DNA from: Osedax fenrisi
Lineage: Eukaryota > Annelida > Polychaeta > Sabellida > Siboglinidae
Assembly (NCBI GenBank): GCA_964019155.1
Contig: OZ025243.1
Coordinates: 39,434,179-39,498,178 of the forward strand
DNA: 64,000 bases
Reading direction: 5' to 3'
The position numbers and the translations under genes are program-made. Positions 14,848-25,217 of this stretch are shown here, in pieces. The notes under the pieces are model-generated. The model was not told the origin of the DNA. It did not search any database and saw only the letters and a list, made by a program, of their open reading frames with translations. How positions within the stretch are numbered: position 1 is the stretch's first letter; each line of letters opens with the position of its first letter.

Positions 14848-16861
14848 AACATAAATAACGAAAGCCTCACCTAGTATAATTTAAATAAAGAAAATGTAGT
14901 TTATTCATCTATTATATAAAGTAAAGTTAATTTTATATCTATATATATGTTTAGAGAAATATGCGGCATCGTCGCGAAGCGACGATTCTACGAATTTAAA
15001 AAATAAATGCAAGATCGGAAGATACCAGTTATACTCATATTTTATTCCTCTTTAATATGCACTATGAAAATGTGAGATTGTACCGTGTTATCATATATTA
15101 AAGTGGATTTATAAATTAAGATTTTAAATTAATTCGCCTCGAATATTCAATAGGTGGCGTTTTTAATAACATTATTTTCATCCAATGAGATTCATGGTTA
15201 CCAGTAATCTCGTACGAGATAATTTCGTACCACTTATTTAGTAATCTCGTACGACGTACAACTTATTAAATTTAATTTATTTCATAATTATATAGTTCTT
15301 ATACGAATATATATAACTTATATTATAGAGAGACGAGATGCTCCTATAGGGCTAACTCTGATAGGGCTAATTAAGATAGGGCTAACTCCGATAGGCTAAT
15401 TCAGATAGGAATAACTCCGATAGTGGTAACTCATATAGGGTTAATTCAAATAGAGCTAACTCCGATAGGGCTAATTCAGATAGGGCTAACTCAGATAGGG
15501 CTAATTAAGATAGGGCTAACTCCGATAGGGCTAATTCATATAGGGATAACTCCGATAGTGCTAACTCAGATAGGGCTAATTCAGAATGAGCTAACTCCGA
15601 TAGGGCTAATTCAGATAGAGCTAACTCAGATAGGGCTAATTCAGATATGGCTAATACAGATAAGGATAACTCCGATAGTGCTAACTTAGATAGGGCTAAC
15701 TCCGATAGGGCTAATTAAGATAGGGCTAACTCCGATAGGGCTAATTCAGATAGTGCTAACTCAGATAGGGCTGATTCAAATAGAGTTAACTCCGATAGGG
15801 CTAACTCCGATAGGGCTAATTCAGATAGTGCTAACTCAGATAGGGCTGATTCAAATAGAGTTAACTCCGATAGGGCTAATTCAGATATGGCTAACTCATA
15901 TAGGGCTAACTCAGATAGGGCTAATGCAGATAGGGCTAATTCAGATATGGCTAACTCAGATATGGATAATTCAGATAGGGTTAATTCATATAGAGCTAAC
16001 TACGATAGGGCTAATTCAGATAGGGCTAACTCATATAGGGCTACTTCAGATATAGCTAACTCCGATATGGCTAATTCAGATATGGCTAACTCAGATAGGG
16101 CTAATTCAGATAGGGCTAACTACGATAGGACTAATTCAGATAGGGTTAATTCATATAGGGCTAACTCCGATATGGCTAACTCCGATAGGGCTAATTCCGA
16201 TAGGGCTAACATGATAGGACTAATTCAGATAGTGCTAACTACGATAGGGATAATTCAGATATGGCTAACTCATATAGGGCTAATTCAGATAGGGCTGAAT
16301 CATATAGGGCTGATTCAGATAGAGCTAATTCGATAGGGCTAATTCAGATATGGCTAACTCAGATAGGGCTAATTCATATAGGGCAAACTCCTTAAGGCTA
16401 ACTACGATAATGATGATTCAGATAGGGCTAACTCAGATAGGTCTAATTCAGATAGGGCTACTTCAGATAGAGCTAACTACGATAAGGATAATTCAGATAG
16501 AGCTAACTCTGATAGGGCTAATTCAGATATGGCTAACTCATATAGGGCTAATTCAGATAGGGTTAACTACGATAGAGCTAATTCAGATAGGGCTAACTCT
16601 GATAGGGCTAATTCAGATAGGGCTAACTCCGATAGGGCTAATTCAGATAGAGCTAACTCCGATAGGGCTAACTCCCATGTTTTATGTATATTATATTAAT
16701 TTCTCAATATTTATTTTTTATAACATAATTTAAATCAAATAAATACTATATTTCTTATTTCTAAAAAACCTAGATCATGTAATTTTCTAATAATAACTCA
16801 TAATTCTCAACTATCCGCATATACACCGGGCCAAAACTGCTAGTATATATATATATATATA

Positions 16862-16894
<33 letters not shown>

Positions 16895-19800
16895 TGGTAT
16901 AATGAAATATAATCAAATAATATTTATTATAATTACATAATAGAATTATGATTAAAGTAGTATCTATATAAACTATGTTTAAAAAAATTAACATATACAA
17001 TATTATATATATATACAATAATGTAATAATAATCTTCCTTTATTGAATGACATAACATAATATACAAATGAGTAATAATTATGGTTACAAATATACCCTG
17101 AACAAGTATTACATGTATATATGTTATAAATAACTGTGCGTTTCACCTGAGAATACAACACACAAAAGTACACTTGCTTTTTTTTGTGTTTTTATTCGTA
17201 TTTTCTAATTTTTCTTCATATATAGTATGCTGGGTCTATTAACTGCATGATGGAGTTAAGATTTGCAATATGTACTTTAATGAAACCTATCATCTTTTGT
17301 ATTGTTGGTACAGGCGATGAATGGATCAAAACCGAGGTTTAAATTAAATAAAAATACAATCAAGTAGGCAGATAATTTTATTTAATTGAACATTACGAAA
17401 TTCATAAAATAAGGCATTAATATATAATAATATTATAATATACGAATTTATGCATAATTAATATATAATATAATATATATATCATTTATACTATATTTTA
17501 ATAGCTGGGAATGCTAGTTAAAAGAAGTAAATCTCAAATTATAAATTTACAAAGAGAAGAGACGATATCATTAAACAAACTCACAGAACTTCTAAAAAAA
17601 AGATCTTCATCCCTCGAGGCCACGTCAAACGATGAATGCGAATCAGAAACAGCTACAGACATCATACAATCCACAGATTTCCATGTTTGTACGAGTTCAT
17701 GTAATACTTGTAGTTTATATAGGCAAATATATATATATATATAATGAATATACATATTATATTTTATATATAAAATATATATATATATATATATGAAATA
17801 GTAAGTATTTTAAATAAATTTATAATCTATATATATCTATGGTTAGTTATATAGTTTTTAATTAATACCAAATAGAAAATACCTTCTATTTCTATTACTT
17901 CTTACCTCATTATGGCATTAATCTTATAACACCCGTTCATAAATGATATCCAATTTAATTATGTAATCGTCGTTCATTTAAATTAAATAGGAAGAATTTG
18001 AACTCGCTCAAAGAAAATTCCTACGATACGTTTCTTCGCTAGACGTAAACCCGCTTTACCCGAGACTGATATTCGTGGATATTATCGAAGGTAACGACTC
18101 GTAGAATAATCTTCTCTATAAGCGCGCTCTGATCGTTGTGTTCGCGCGTTTGTTTTAAGATTCCGATGATAATATCGTCACGGTCGAGAATTTATCCAAG
18201 AATTTATGTATCAAGATATTGTGCGAGAACGATAAGGTAAGTTGAATGAATTTATTTGCCGAATATTGGCTCTGATAATCGGAGGGATACCCAGAAGCTA
18301 TGTTTAGCTTATACTAAGGATACCCTTTAGTTATTATTTATTAATTTCACAATGGTTAATTTAAACGAAATATAAATAAATGGCACGAAATGTATATACT
18401 TAATGATTAGATTATTCAATTTAATAAATTAATATTTACATTTCAAGCGACTAATAAATGTTAATATAATTTTAAATTAAAAAATACTAGAAAATATTTA
18501 AATTTCTAAATTATATAAACAATATGAAAATTATTAATCGTAAATAATGTCTTACTTTGAAATTAAACTTATTAACACGAAGATATTTCATTTAAATATA
18601 GTTTTATTTTATATTCAATTATTATAATATTATTATACGATATAAATTAATAATAATAATTATAATACTTTTAATAATTGTAAAATTATTTCATATATCA
18701 TATATCACAAATGCTCTCCTGCTAATTATGTTAAATAATATTTAATATTAGTTTTCCTAAATAACAATAATTTGCTATCATACCAAACTTAAATTTTTTT
18801 TTTTTTGTTATTTTATTTGTGATGCATCCATGGTTTTAACCAGAGCAGATTAATACACAATTATGTAAGATCATTTCTAAATAATATGTTAAGACCTATT
18901 TTAATGGTCCGGATAGGTCTTGAATCCATGTCCTACTGCCTGTGTGTCTGACGACTTAGCCAATGGCTAAGCATCACAGACAGTTATTAAATTTGTATTT
19001 GTTTATTTATATATATATATATGTATATTAAATGATTTATACATTTTGAGTTTAAGATATAAATGAAGATGAAATTGTCTTCAATACCATAAATTTCAAT
19101 GATTAAAATAAAAACATTAATTTAAATATTTATTATAATCATAATTTAATTGAAATCTTATCGTGCATTTGAACAGGGGTGGCATTGTTCGAAAGATTAT
19201 CTTACTTTCGTTGTTAATTCTCTTGAAACATTGTTCGCCGAAACAGCCTCCTATTTAGCTCGTGTCTATATATTACTAAAACACAGTAATATAAACATAT
19301 GTTGTTTAAATACATCAACTGTTAATACGTACTTCCACGAGAAACTCAATATAGTAAGTATATCTTAATAACATATATTTATATATATATATTTATTTAT
19401 TTATTTAATTTGAATCAGACATGCATAACAGAGGTCCATAGAGTATATAATAATTAAGACGAACGCCAATTAAACGAAAACGAAATATAGAGTTTTATCT
19501 AAATTTATACCATAAGGTAAATAGTTGCGAAGGGTACAAGACATTATAATAATACAGTTGAACAATTAGCGAATTACGAGAATTTCGTATACGGTGATAA
19601 AGTGATTAGATTAGATAGTTATTAAAAGATTTACGCAATTTAATTGTTAAATTATTAATATTATCATATAAAAACATCAATGACGTGCTATTTCGATGAT
19701 TAAATTTCATCACTATACGATGAGTGTTATTATATGCTACCCTATTTTTCGCATGTTGGTCCTATTCGGTAACTAAATACTACTAAGGTAGATATTTGAA

Positions 19801-20068
19801 ACACACGATTAAAATAGAATAATCTTAGTAGCTTTAGAGCAATGACTAAAATTATTCGCTATCATATAGCTTTGTTTATATAGCTGTTGCATATTACTAT
19901 ATATATATATATATCAATATCAGACAAGTCCTCTGATATCCAATGTCCAAGATATTTATACGTTTTAACAACATTTAAAAGTTTATTACCTATGTATAAC
20001 TTTATGTCTAGATGAACTATAATAGATAGGCATAATGACAGATTTATCAATGTTATATGTTATGAAGT

Positions 20069-20151
<83 letters not shown>

Positions 20152-21187
20152 GTATTATACATTTATAATGATATATTAAAGATAACTATTATAAGAACTT
20201 AATTTTAAACTTTTAATAAAATGTTTTTATTTACAAAGTATATATAAATAATAGCATTTCGAAAGTAATTCAATTTTAATGATATTTATCTCTTTTTATG
20301 ATAACAAGAATCCGGAAAATTTGAAAATCGAGAAATTTACTAGTTCATACAAATATTTACACGAGAAAGCTCTAGCAATTGACGATAACAATACAAAATG
20401 CAATCTTACAAGGTATTAATAATGATTACGGAATAATCTAATACATAAATTATATAATAAATATAAACTCATTACTCGAGTACACCTCTAATGTATATTA
20501 TCAAATTACCGCCTATATTAACCATACCTACGTTTAATTTTGCCACCCTACACCATCAGGTGTCACCTGCCGACCACTCAACAAAGATGGCTGTGCTCCG
20601 TTCACATGTCAGCTTCACACATTCGCCCCATTCCTCAGTACGAAAATGTCGTACGTACCACGTTCTATCGTCGCCACTATAAGATGAAGGGAGAGCTCCT
20701 CTTGACTAAACTGTTGGTGAACATATACCATCAGACCATGAACGAAACTAAGCTGACTACCGAAGAGACGGGCTACGCTGAATCGAAGAGAAAGTCCGAC
20801 ACCAACGCCGATACTTTCATGATTACGGATAAAAGCGAATCCGCGCCTAAAATTATTTCGATTCGTTCCAGGAATTCCGTAAAGAGTTTAAACATATCTG
20901 GTTTGTTAAATCAGGAAATTGAAGTAGATGAAGTTTCTAAGACGAGCGACACGAGTCAAGTACTTCCTGATATCAGTACTACATCTGCTGTCTCTGTAGT
21001 ATTGCCAGTCAAAGATAACAAAATTGCGAAGAACTCTAATATACCGGAACTTTTAGATAATAATATTACAAAAAATGATATTCCATTGATAATTGTAAAA
21101 CTTTCACCCGAAGCAGAAGATATAAAAGTGCAGGCTCAAGCAATCGTGATGAACTCTTTACATAGTAAAGCTTGTACAATAATCTAA
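453..21187 (+). CDS. Roco-family protein: LRR-Roc-COR-TIR-TIR with C-terminal CaaX-like motif (multi-exon gene)
   Basis: Joined exons: 453-548, 874-1006, 1438-1614, 2544-2645, 2923-2986, 3539-3609, 4123-4226, 4569-4698, 5139-5245, 5476-5682, 5985-6140, 6545-6709, 7165-7333, 7635-7878, 9068-9185, 9796-10018, 10916-10979, 11480-11647, 11872-11958, 12117-12198, 12408-12511, 17226-17336, 17505-17684, 17991-18090, 18160-18236, 19177-19353, 20309-20412, 20560-21187. Each was placed by an AG acceptor, a GT donor and phase agreement with its neighbours, about 1,380 residues in all. Phase fails only between 7878 and 9068, where an exon or a different splice site is missing. No ATG-led first exon is convincing, so the N-terminus may lie left of the window. 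Known Roco proteins couple a Roc GTPase and COR dimerisation module to an output domain; here the visible outputs are TIR modules, not a kinase. A role in innate immune or cell-death signalling is inferred from architecture only. Confidence 0.85.
1180..1430. repeat. CT-rich simple repeat in an LRR intron
   Basis: Imperfect tctctctctcactctct runs fill the intron up to the acceptor at 1437. The pyrimidine richness on the sense strand extends the polypyrimidine tract. The long Ser-Leu reading frame across it is an artefact of the repeat, apart from its 3' end, which is the real LRR exon. Confidence 0.9.
1438..2645 (+). CDS. Roco gene, leucine-rich repeat exons and LRR-Roc linker
   Basis: Exons 1438-1614 and 2544-2645. 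The first has LRR periodicity: SLKHIELQSHAFVNIPKEI, then GNLKELNLLSLKHSP, then IPGELGNCKHLT. The intron leaves after phase 1 at an AGTTTGT donor, and the second exon resumes with LEIDDCHSLMTPPSEVV, which completes the last repeat. It then runs into GTPSVMAYLKKLSA, a linker of the kind that precedes Roc domains in LRR-Roco proteins. In this family LRRs act in recognition or autoregulation; no ligand can be inferred. The intron upstream (1007-1437) is largely a CT-rich simple repeat. Confidence 0.85.
2923..5245 (+). CDS. Roco gene, Roc (Ras-of-complex) GTPase domain exons
   Basis: Exons 2923-2986, 3539-3609, 4123-4226, 4569-4698 and 5139-5245. Visible GTPase motifs are the P-loop GLGGAGKTS, whose Ser codon is split between exons; a switch II motif WDFAGQ at about 4190-4208; and a G4-like THCD at about 5141-5152, in the place where LRRK2 has THLD. 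The stretch SIRCHAPNAPVFIIG before THCD matches the strand leading into G4. An SSTTG near the end may serve as the G5-like loop. All four junctions keep phase. The protein should bind GTP with the usual Roco architecture; hydrolysis rate and dimer behaviour cannot be judged. Confidence 0.92.
3432..3521. repeat. Four tandem copies of a 23-24 bp unit in the Roc intron
   Basis: The unit ttaactatgattcataaga with a short gca/gcg tail repeats about four times just before the acceptor at 3538. A looser repeat of cagtatctattcagcagtat lies upstream at about 3035-3150. Confidence 0.85.
4718..4790. repeat. ATT/ATC trinucleotide repeat
   Basis: Runs of (ATT)n interrupted by ATC triplets lie just after the Roc exon that ends at 4698. 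They are intronic. Confidence 0.9.
5476..7878 (+). CDS. Roco gene, COR domain exons
   Basis: Exons 5476-5682, 5985-6140, 6545-6709, 7165-7333 and 7635-7878. COR hallmarks are the start MGERVPSVYIELERRI, the winged-helix-like segment AIRYFHDMGVIQFF followed by VVISPQWIVDAMAGL, and the later EYLPSGLFNRAQVRLFQY, which is characteristic of the C-terminal part of COR in LRR-Roco proteins. The last exon ends in CYDYTIPCPECI and about 16 more residues. Junctions keep phase through 7635. The donor at 7879 (gtaatcc, phase 2) does not fit the next exon. The intron 6141-6544 is almost wholly an 11-bp minisatellite. Confidence 0.88.
6175..6525. repeat. 11-bp minisatellite filling a COR intron
   Basis: The unit tcactattaca, with variants (gtt, att), repeats about 30 times between the donor at 6140 and the acceptor at 6544. 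The reading frame of the upstream COR exon stays open through the intron to about 6512, so retention would add a repetitive LLHHYYIT-type tail. Confidence 0.9.
7912..8137. mobile_element. Small hAT-like inverted-repeat element (MITE)
   Basis: The left end tagtgatgtagatgat and the right end, reverse-complemented as tagtgatgtaaatgat, are terminal inverted repeats with one mismatch. The 8 bp on each side are gtaagtag and gtatttag (6 of 8 identical), compatible with an old hAT target duplication. The interior has repeated cggctcggg motifs. No coding capacity. It lies in the intron with the unresolved Roco junction. Confidence 0.6.
8938..9019. repeat. Long (AT)n tract
   Basis: An uninterrupted AT dinucleotide run of about 80 bp, 48 bp before the acceptor of the exon at 9068. 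Comparable runs occur at about 14434-14513, 20075-20145, 21548-21598, 24218-24267, 30618-30660, 33590-33635, 35440-35492, 40270-40308, 40590-40660 and 42258-42295. Confidence 0.95.
9068..9185 (+). CDS. Roco gene, post-COR cysteine/histidine exon
   Basis: Reads 39 codons after a tattacag acceptor to a CAAG|gttatt donor. It contains MFSGEMIKRAVEKRV then PFLQCHTNFH, which looks like the segment after the PCPEC motif in related Roco proteins. It joins the following exon in phase. Its 5' junction with the 7635-7878 exon is out of phase, so its upstream boundary is provisional. One phase-compatible alternative acceptor is the weak AG before the G at about 9112. Confidence 0.7.
9796..11958 (+). CDS. 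Roco gene, first TIR module
   Basis: Exons 9796-10018, 10916-10979, 11480-11647 and 11872-11958. The fold reads in TIR order: strand A RDIYLHCSLTSEGD, helix A ALAKQLCQDLKRHSY, a short BB-loop-like CWMNDENNEQSIESNL, strand C KVFLVIISNEYSLDKI, then CQRFIEFKEEK and a hydrophobic PLLLL strand. The second exon is only 64 nt and was found because it bridges the phase and the missing helix. There is no WxxxE motif; the glutamate in FIEF is the nearest candidate for the catalytic position known from SARM1-type TIRs. It may be a scaffold or a divergent enzyme. Confidence 0.8.
10085..10290. repeat. Interspersed repeat copy shared with 35870-35960
   Basis: The segment ttcgaagggacatta followed by a ggttataagt box here recurs in reverse orientation at about 35900-35945. 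No terminal repeats or coding frames are visible, so the class is unknown. Confidence 0.5.
11005..11440. repeat. 23-bp minisatellite before a TIR exon
   Basis: About 18 copies of taccccataataccctatgg plus gtac, with variants in the last positions, end about 40 bp before the acceptor at 11479. The region is intronic and has no open function of its own. Confidence 0.92.
12117..17684 (+). CDS. Roco gene, second TIR module
   Basis: Exons 12117-12198, 12408-12511, 17226-17336 and 17505-17684, all in phase across a 4.7 kb intron. Order: strand A SHTCFLSYCWSNS, a loop with GIVDPRD, helix KKHINKAL, CWLDVENVG (compare the IDVEKL stretch of SARM1), helix NCMMELRFAI, strand PIIFCIVG, then WIKTEL made across the 17336/17505 junction. 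The W-x3-E spacing matches the position of the SARM1 catalytic glutamate, so this module is the better candidate for NAD-cleaving activity; that is inference. After it comes a charged, Ser-rich linker. The donor at 17685 is weak (gtttgt) but phase-correct. Confidence 0.82.
12777..13520. mobile_element. hAT-like non-autonomous element with 8-bp target duplication
   Basis: It starts cagtgatgggcaccgatccc and ends with gatcctgtccatcactg, an inverted match. Flanks are cctagcac (12769-12776) and cctaacac (13521-13528), an 8-bp duplication with one mismatch, as expected for hAT. The body is rich in cccgatcccgatcc. A second atgatgggcaccgatg start at about 13371 inside it suggests nesting or internal duplication. 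No transposase. It lies in the large intron of the second TIR module. Confidence 0.72.
14434..14513. repeat. Long (AT)n tract
   Basis: An AT dinucleotide run of about 80 bp inside the 4.7 kb Roco intron. Confidence 0.95.
14968..14986. repeat. Perfect hairpin atcgtcgcgaagcgacgat
   Basis: An 8-bp stem around a GAA loop containing GCGAAGC, in the large Roco intron. Confidence 0.7.
15337..16675. repeat. 1.3-kb minisatellite of a 15-bp unit
   Basis: About 90 copies of gatagggctaactcc alternating with gatagggctaattca, so the higher-order period is about 30 bp. All reading frames across it (IGLIQIGLTP type) are repeat artefacts. It sits in the 12512-17225 intron. The rest of that intron is AT-rich DNA, the hAT-like element at 12777-13520 and a hairpin at 14968-14986. 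Confidence 0.95.
17991..21187 (+). CDS. Roco gene, C-terminal region and CaaX-like end
   Basis: Exons 17991-18090, 18160-18236, 19177-19353, 20309-20412 and 20560-21187, all in phase. The first segment reads FELAQRKFLRYVSSLDVNP and YPRLIFVDII; the next ends CIKILCENDK and continues GWHCSKDYLTFVV. I do not recognise a named domain here. The large last exon begins CHLPTTQQRWLCSVHMS, then a basic patch (TTFYRRHYKMKG) and a low-complexity Ser/Thr/acidic tail. It ends SKACTII before TAA. A terminal C-a-a-X pattern suggests possible prenylation, which would tether the protein to membranes; it could also be chance. Confidence 0.75.
18860..18990. repeat. Interspersed repeat copy shared with about 36020-36070
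   Basis: A tatgttaagacctattttaa box followed by gtccgga recurs near 36030-36062 with small changes. Downstream here is tcttgaatcc, resembling a Pol III B box, which hints at a tRNA-derived SINE, but no clear A box was seen. Confidence 0.4.
19480..20060 (-). pseudogene. LINE remnant (end of reverse transcriptase / C-terminal part)
   Basis: On the minus strand, LYIGNKLLNVVKTYKYLGHW (about 20000-19940) matches the post-palm segment typical of CR1/Jockey-type LINEs. A later AYNNTHRIVMKF in another frame, then STSLMF, matches the downstream region. Stops and frameshifts are frequent. It lies in the Roco intron between 19353 and 20309. Confidence 0.6.
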
Positions 21188-21546
21188 GTATGATATTTCA
21201 TATTTATACATTAATGTATACAATTGTATTCCTGTTGGAATAGGTTAGTGAAGTATTACAGAATGATCTATATATTCGATAATGTTATTGTTTACACATT
21301 TATATATACATATATTTATTATATTTATATTTTATTAACTTATTTATAATGTATATTTATTTGTTATTGATATAATTTGTGATATTTTCTAATTACTAAT
21401 CTTTATATTACTTTTAAAATATTAAATCTTGTATTGAATATATTTTATTATTTATACAATATATACCTAGTTAACCTAGTTAATAATAACATATTAAATA
21501 CAGTAACATTTATATAAATTGACATAGCTTAAACTATCTATAATTA

Positions 21547-21605
<59 letters not shown>

Positions 21606-23222
21606 TGAAATAGTATACTATCTATAGATTGAGAGAGCGAACAGGAAAAAAGTATATTATAAAATATATAATTAATAAATAATCATATAATATAGATATA
21701 TTTGGATAAATTTAGTATAAGTAGATATTAAAACATATATTTAAGACTGGTTCATTCTAAATTCAATGTATTCCTATATTTTTCTAATATTCTATAATTC
21801 TAGAATTAAATTATATTAGAGTGCTTTATACATATAACATGGTGAATATATTTATTATATTGGTATAAATAATATATAACTTACTATCTTGTTATATTAA
21901 AATAAAGTCTCCAGATGGATCAATAGAATAATTACAAATTGATCTCAATGAAACTGTAACATATTATTCTAATAAAAATACATGACTTATTTTAATCCAT
22001 ACATAATTAATCTTTTATATCTATTTTATATTTTAATAGATTTGAATATATTTGTGTTAATAATAATATTTAACATAATATTTTTTATTAAACATTTTCT
22101 AATATTTTATTCATTTATTAAATTAATTGTTGGTAAACCATCAAATATTGATATCTGATATATTACATTTTTATTGTATATCATTTCATCTTAGTTTAAA
22201 TAGTATGAATGTACTTCTTATCACTACTTATATCTTGTTTATAAATTAATATTCTACTACTATTTTTATGATATTTTATTATTATACTTATTTTTATTCT
22301 AAATTCTTAATGATATCTAATTCATATTCTCATGATCTAACAAGTTTTAGTGATCCAAACGATATTAACTATACCTAGTGTTCACATATATTCACATAAT
22401 AACACATATTCACCATACCTCATAATTAATCAATTTAAGAATATTCTTAATAAAAACCATAGAATAGGTTCTACCTATCTGTTCAATTAAATGGGAGGAG
22501 TAATATTAAAAACGATTACTCACTAAACATACTCTTTAAATTATTCAATTCTGAGTTTTATATTATTTAGATTTAAAAAAAACTATTTAAAGAAATTACA
22601 GTTTGCGTAGATTTACATATTTGATTTTTTTATAAAAATAAAAACATTATTATTTAAAAAAAAATACTTTTTATATATAAATATTAATATATATTAATAA
22701 AATCGTATTCATCAACTATACATATTTAATTACTAACTAACTAATAAATATTTTAACAAAATATATATATCACAAATTTTAGCAAAATATTTAGATTACT
22801 TTCCCCAATATATACATTGGAGATGCTGCTAGTATCAAATTATTATCATTTATGATGATTCATCATATTCATTTTATATAATATACATTATGATTTACCT
22901 TATATGAAATATAATAAATTAAAATATTAATATTATATTAAATTGATATCAAAAAGATTATTGTAAAATTATTTATTATAAAAAAAATAATTACCTTTAT
23001 ATTTTCCTAAATTTAAATTTATAAATGATAATTATATGATTATGCTAAATGGGGATATCTTAGGAAAATATATTTTCTAAATTTTAAAGTTTATTTTATA
23101 GGCATACCCAGCTAACTTTATATTCTAAATATAATGTAAATTAGTATGCTACTTCATCTAGCATCAATATAAGCAGGTGATTTACCATTATAAACACCAT
23201 CAAACGGTTATACCTATATACC

Positions 23223-23256
<34 letters not shown>

Positions 23257-23772
23257 TATTATTCTATATTAATCTAAATTTATGTTCTGAATTTACATAT
23301 ATTATATATTGTGGTTATCTATTCTAATATTTGTATCACTAAATATAATGTAATGTATATATAGTTAATGTATTCTATAGAATTTATATATATATATATA
23401 TATATAAATATTATAATAATCTAAAGTAAATATTTATTCCATAATTGTTATCATAGTAATATTACCTACATAACCATTAATTATATAATATGCAGTAAAT
23501 AATAGTGTAAATTATAATACATGAACAATTTAATTCACTACTTATTTCGTATATATAGTTATTACTATATAATATATATATATATATATACAATTATATT
23601 AATACAATGGTCTTATTATGTATTAATACATGAATATATACTATGTAGGCACATATATACCAATATAAATAAAATGATTAATATGACAAATAATACTAAT
23701 AATACATTATGTAAGATTATGAAATAATAATAATAATACATGTATTACCAATGCATTGTTAATGTAATACAT

Positions 23773-23802
23773 ACACCTGTGTGTACGCATACACACAGGT
23801 GT
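23773..23802. repeat. Perfect short palindrome
   Basis: The arms acacctgtgtgta and tacacacaggtgt pair perfectly across a 4-bp cgca spacer. Confidence 0.85.
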
Positions 23803-23975
23803 TATTAGTATGAGATACATTTCACTATAACAATAGATATACTATAACAATAGGTACTACTGTGAGAACAACTGTGATCAATACTACAATACTGAACGAG
23901 GTGAATGGTAGTGAACGCATTGATAATTACATGAGGTGTCAATTAACTAATCGGCTAATGGTACACAGGTGAATG

Positions 23976-24025
23976 TAGTATGTACACTGTACATTGTACA
24001 GTGTACAATGTACAATGTACACTAC
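23976..24025. repeat. Cluster of overlapping TGTACA palindromes
   Basis: The stretch is built of repeated gtacattgtac / gtacactgtac units that are nearly self-complementary as a whole, between gtagta and the matching actac. Confidence 0.7.
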
Positions 24026-24211
24026 ATAATGATATCAGTTGGCGTATGACGTATATTGTACGTCGAACAGTATACGTGATCCGTGCTCATAAATGTATCG
24101 TGTTGAATGATAACTTCATTGCTGGTTTATTATCGAGACTGTATGTCTCGATCAATTGTCATATTGTTATTATTAATTATAATCCTATTTACTATAGTAC
24201 ATACATAGATA

Positions 24212-24274
<63 letters not shown>

Positions 24275-24507
24275 TATAGTTTATATATATATATATGTAT
24301 ACTATAGTATAACATAATAGTATACTGAATAGGTTAAAGTTGTGATACCAGAGTACATGTACACGTGTATTGTGACTATGTAATACAGCACGGGTGGGTG
24401 TGACTGTTGTGTATCAGGAAAGTAGTTTAGTTAGTAAGTTAAGGGCTGTCAGTTGATGCAATAGTAACTTGTCAATGAGACACTCTCAATCACGTGACTT
24501 TTCTCCA

Positions 24508-24513
24508 TTTATT
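24508..24513 (-). terminator. Candidate poly(A) signal of the ankyrin gene
   Basis: AATAAA on the minus strand, about 50 nt beyond the stop codon of the last ankyrin exon. In such AT-rich DNA the hexamer also occurs by chance. Confidence 0.4.
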
Positions 24514-24563
24514 TCTAGAACATACATAGAGTCATGCAGGCTATGACCGCTGATGTATTTCGT

Positions 24564-24775
24564 TTAAACTTTTGTGTCCTTGAACGAGATACTCCTCAAC
24601 AACGTCAGGTTCGGGTCTCCGATATCTATACTGTGACGACCCTTTGAGGCCAACTGCTTCAGGTAAACAACCACTATAATCTGACCCTGTGACCTTGCCA
24701 TATCCAGAGCCGTACGTCCTTTGGTGGACTTCAGAGTGGTGTCGCATCCGAATGAGACTAGAAGCTTCAATGTTT
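24564..24775 (-). CDS. Ankyrin gene, last coding exon
   Basis: A tttcacag acceptor, then ETLKLLVSFGCDTTLKS, GRTALDMARSQGQIIVV and a 30-residue tail to the stop. It completes the GHIE codon left open by the previous exon. Confidence 0.88.
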
Positions 24776-24819
24776 CTGTGAAATAAGGGAAACGTGTGTA
24801 TCTAATGTATATGATATAC

Positions 24820-24856
<37 letters not shown>

Positions 24857-25174
24857 TATATACATAATATATATATATATCAAATATTTTGCGAAGCAAA
24901 ATATTCTTGTATTTGGGAAAATATGTGTATTTATATGGGCAACAACAAAATACATATTTATATTACTTGTGAAGCCCTTTAGGAGAACACATTATATAAA
25001 TAGCATTGTAAATTAACAGAAAATAAAATTAAAATCCTTCTAATGCATATTATTATTATATATATATATATAATGGATGGAAAATAAACAAAGAGAAATA
25101 TAGATGAATAAATATCTCCTCGCTGTATCTCCCCTTCCCTCTCTTTCTCTCTCTATTTCTCTATTTCCCTATAC

Positions 25175-25217
<43 letters not shown>

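Larger units (their letters stand above)
21188..24507. other. AT-rich intergenic DNA between the two host genes
   Basis: No exon is supported. It holds (AT)n tracts, a 13-bp-arm palindrome at 23773-23802 and GTACATTGTAC-type inverted repeats at about 23976-24025. The two genes converge here, so it contains both 3' ends. Confidence 0.5.

Noticed and set aside
15423..16733. Long open frames (IGLIQIGLTP and DRANSDRA repeats)
   Set aside because: They are translations of the 15-bp minisatellite in several frames at once, inside an intron.
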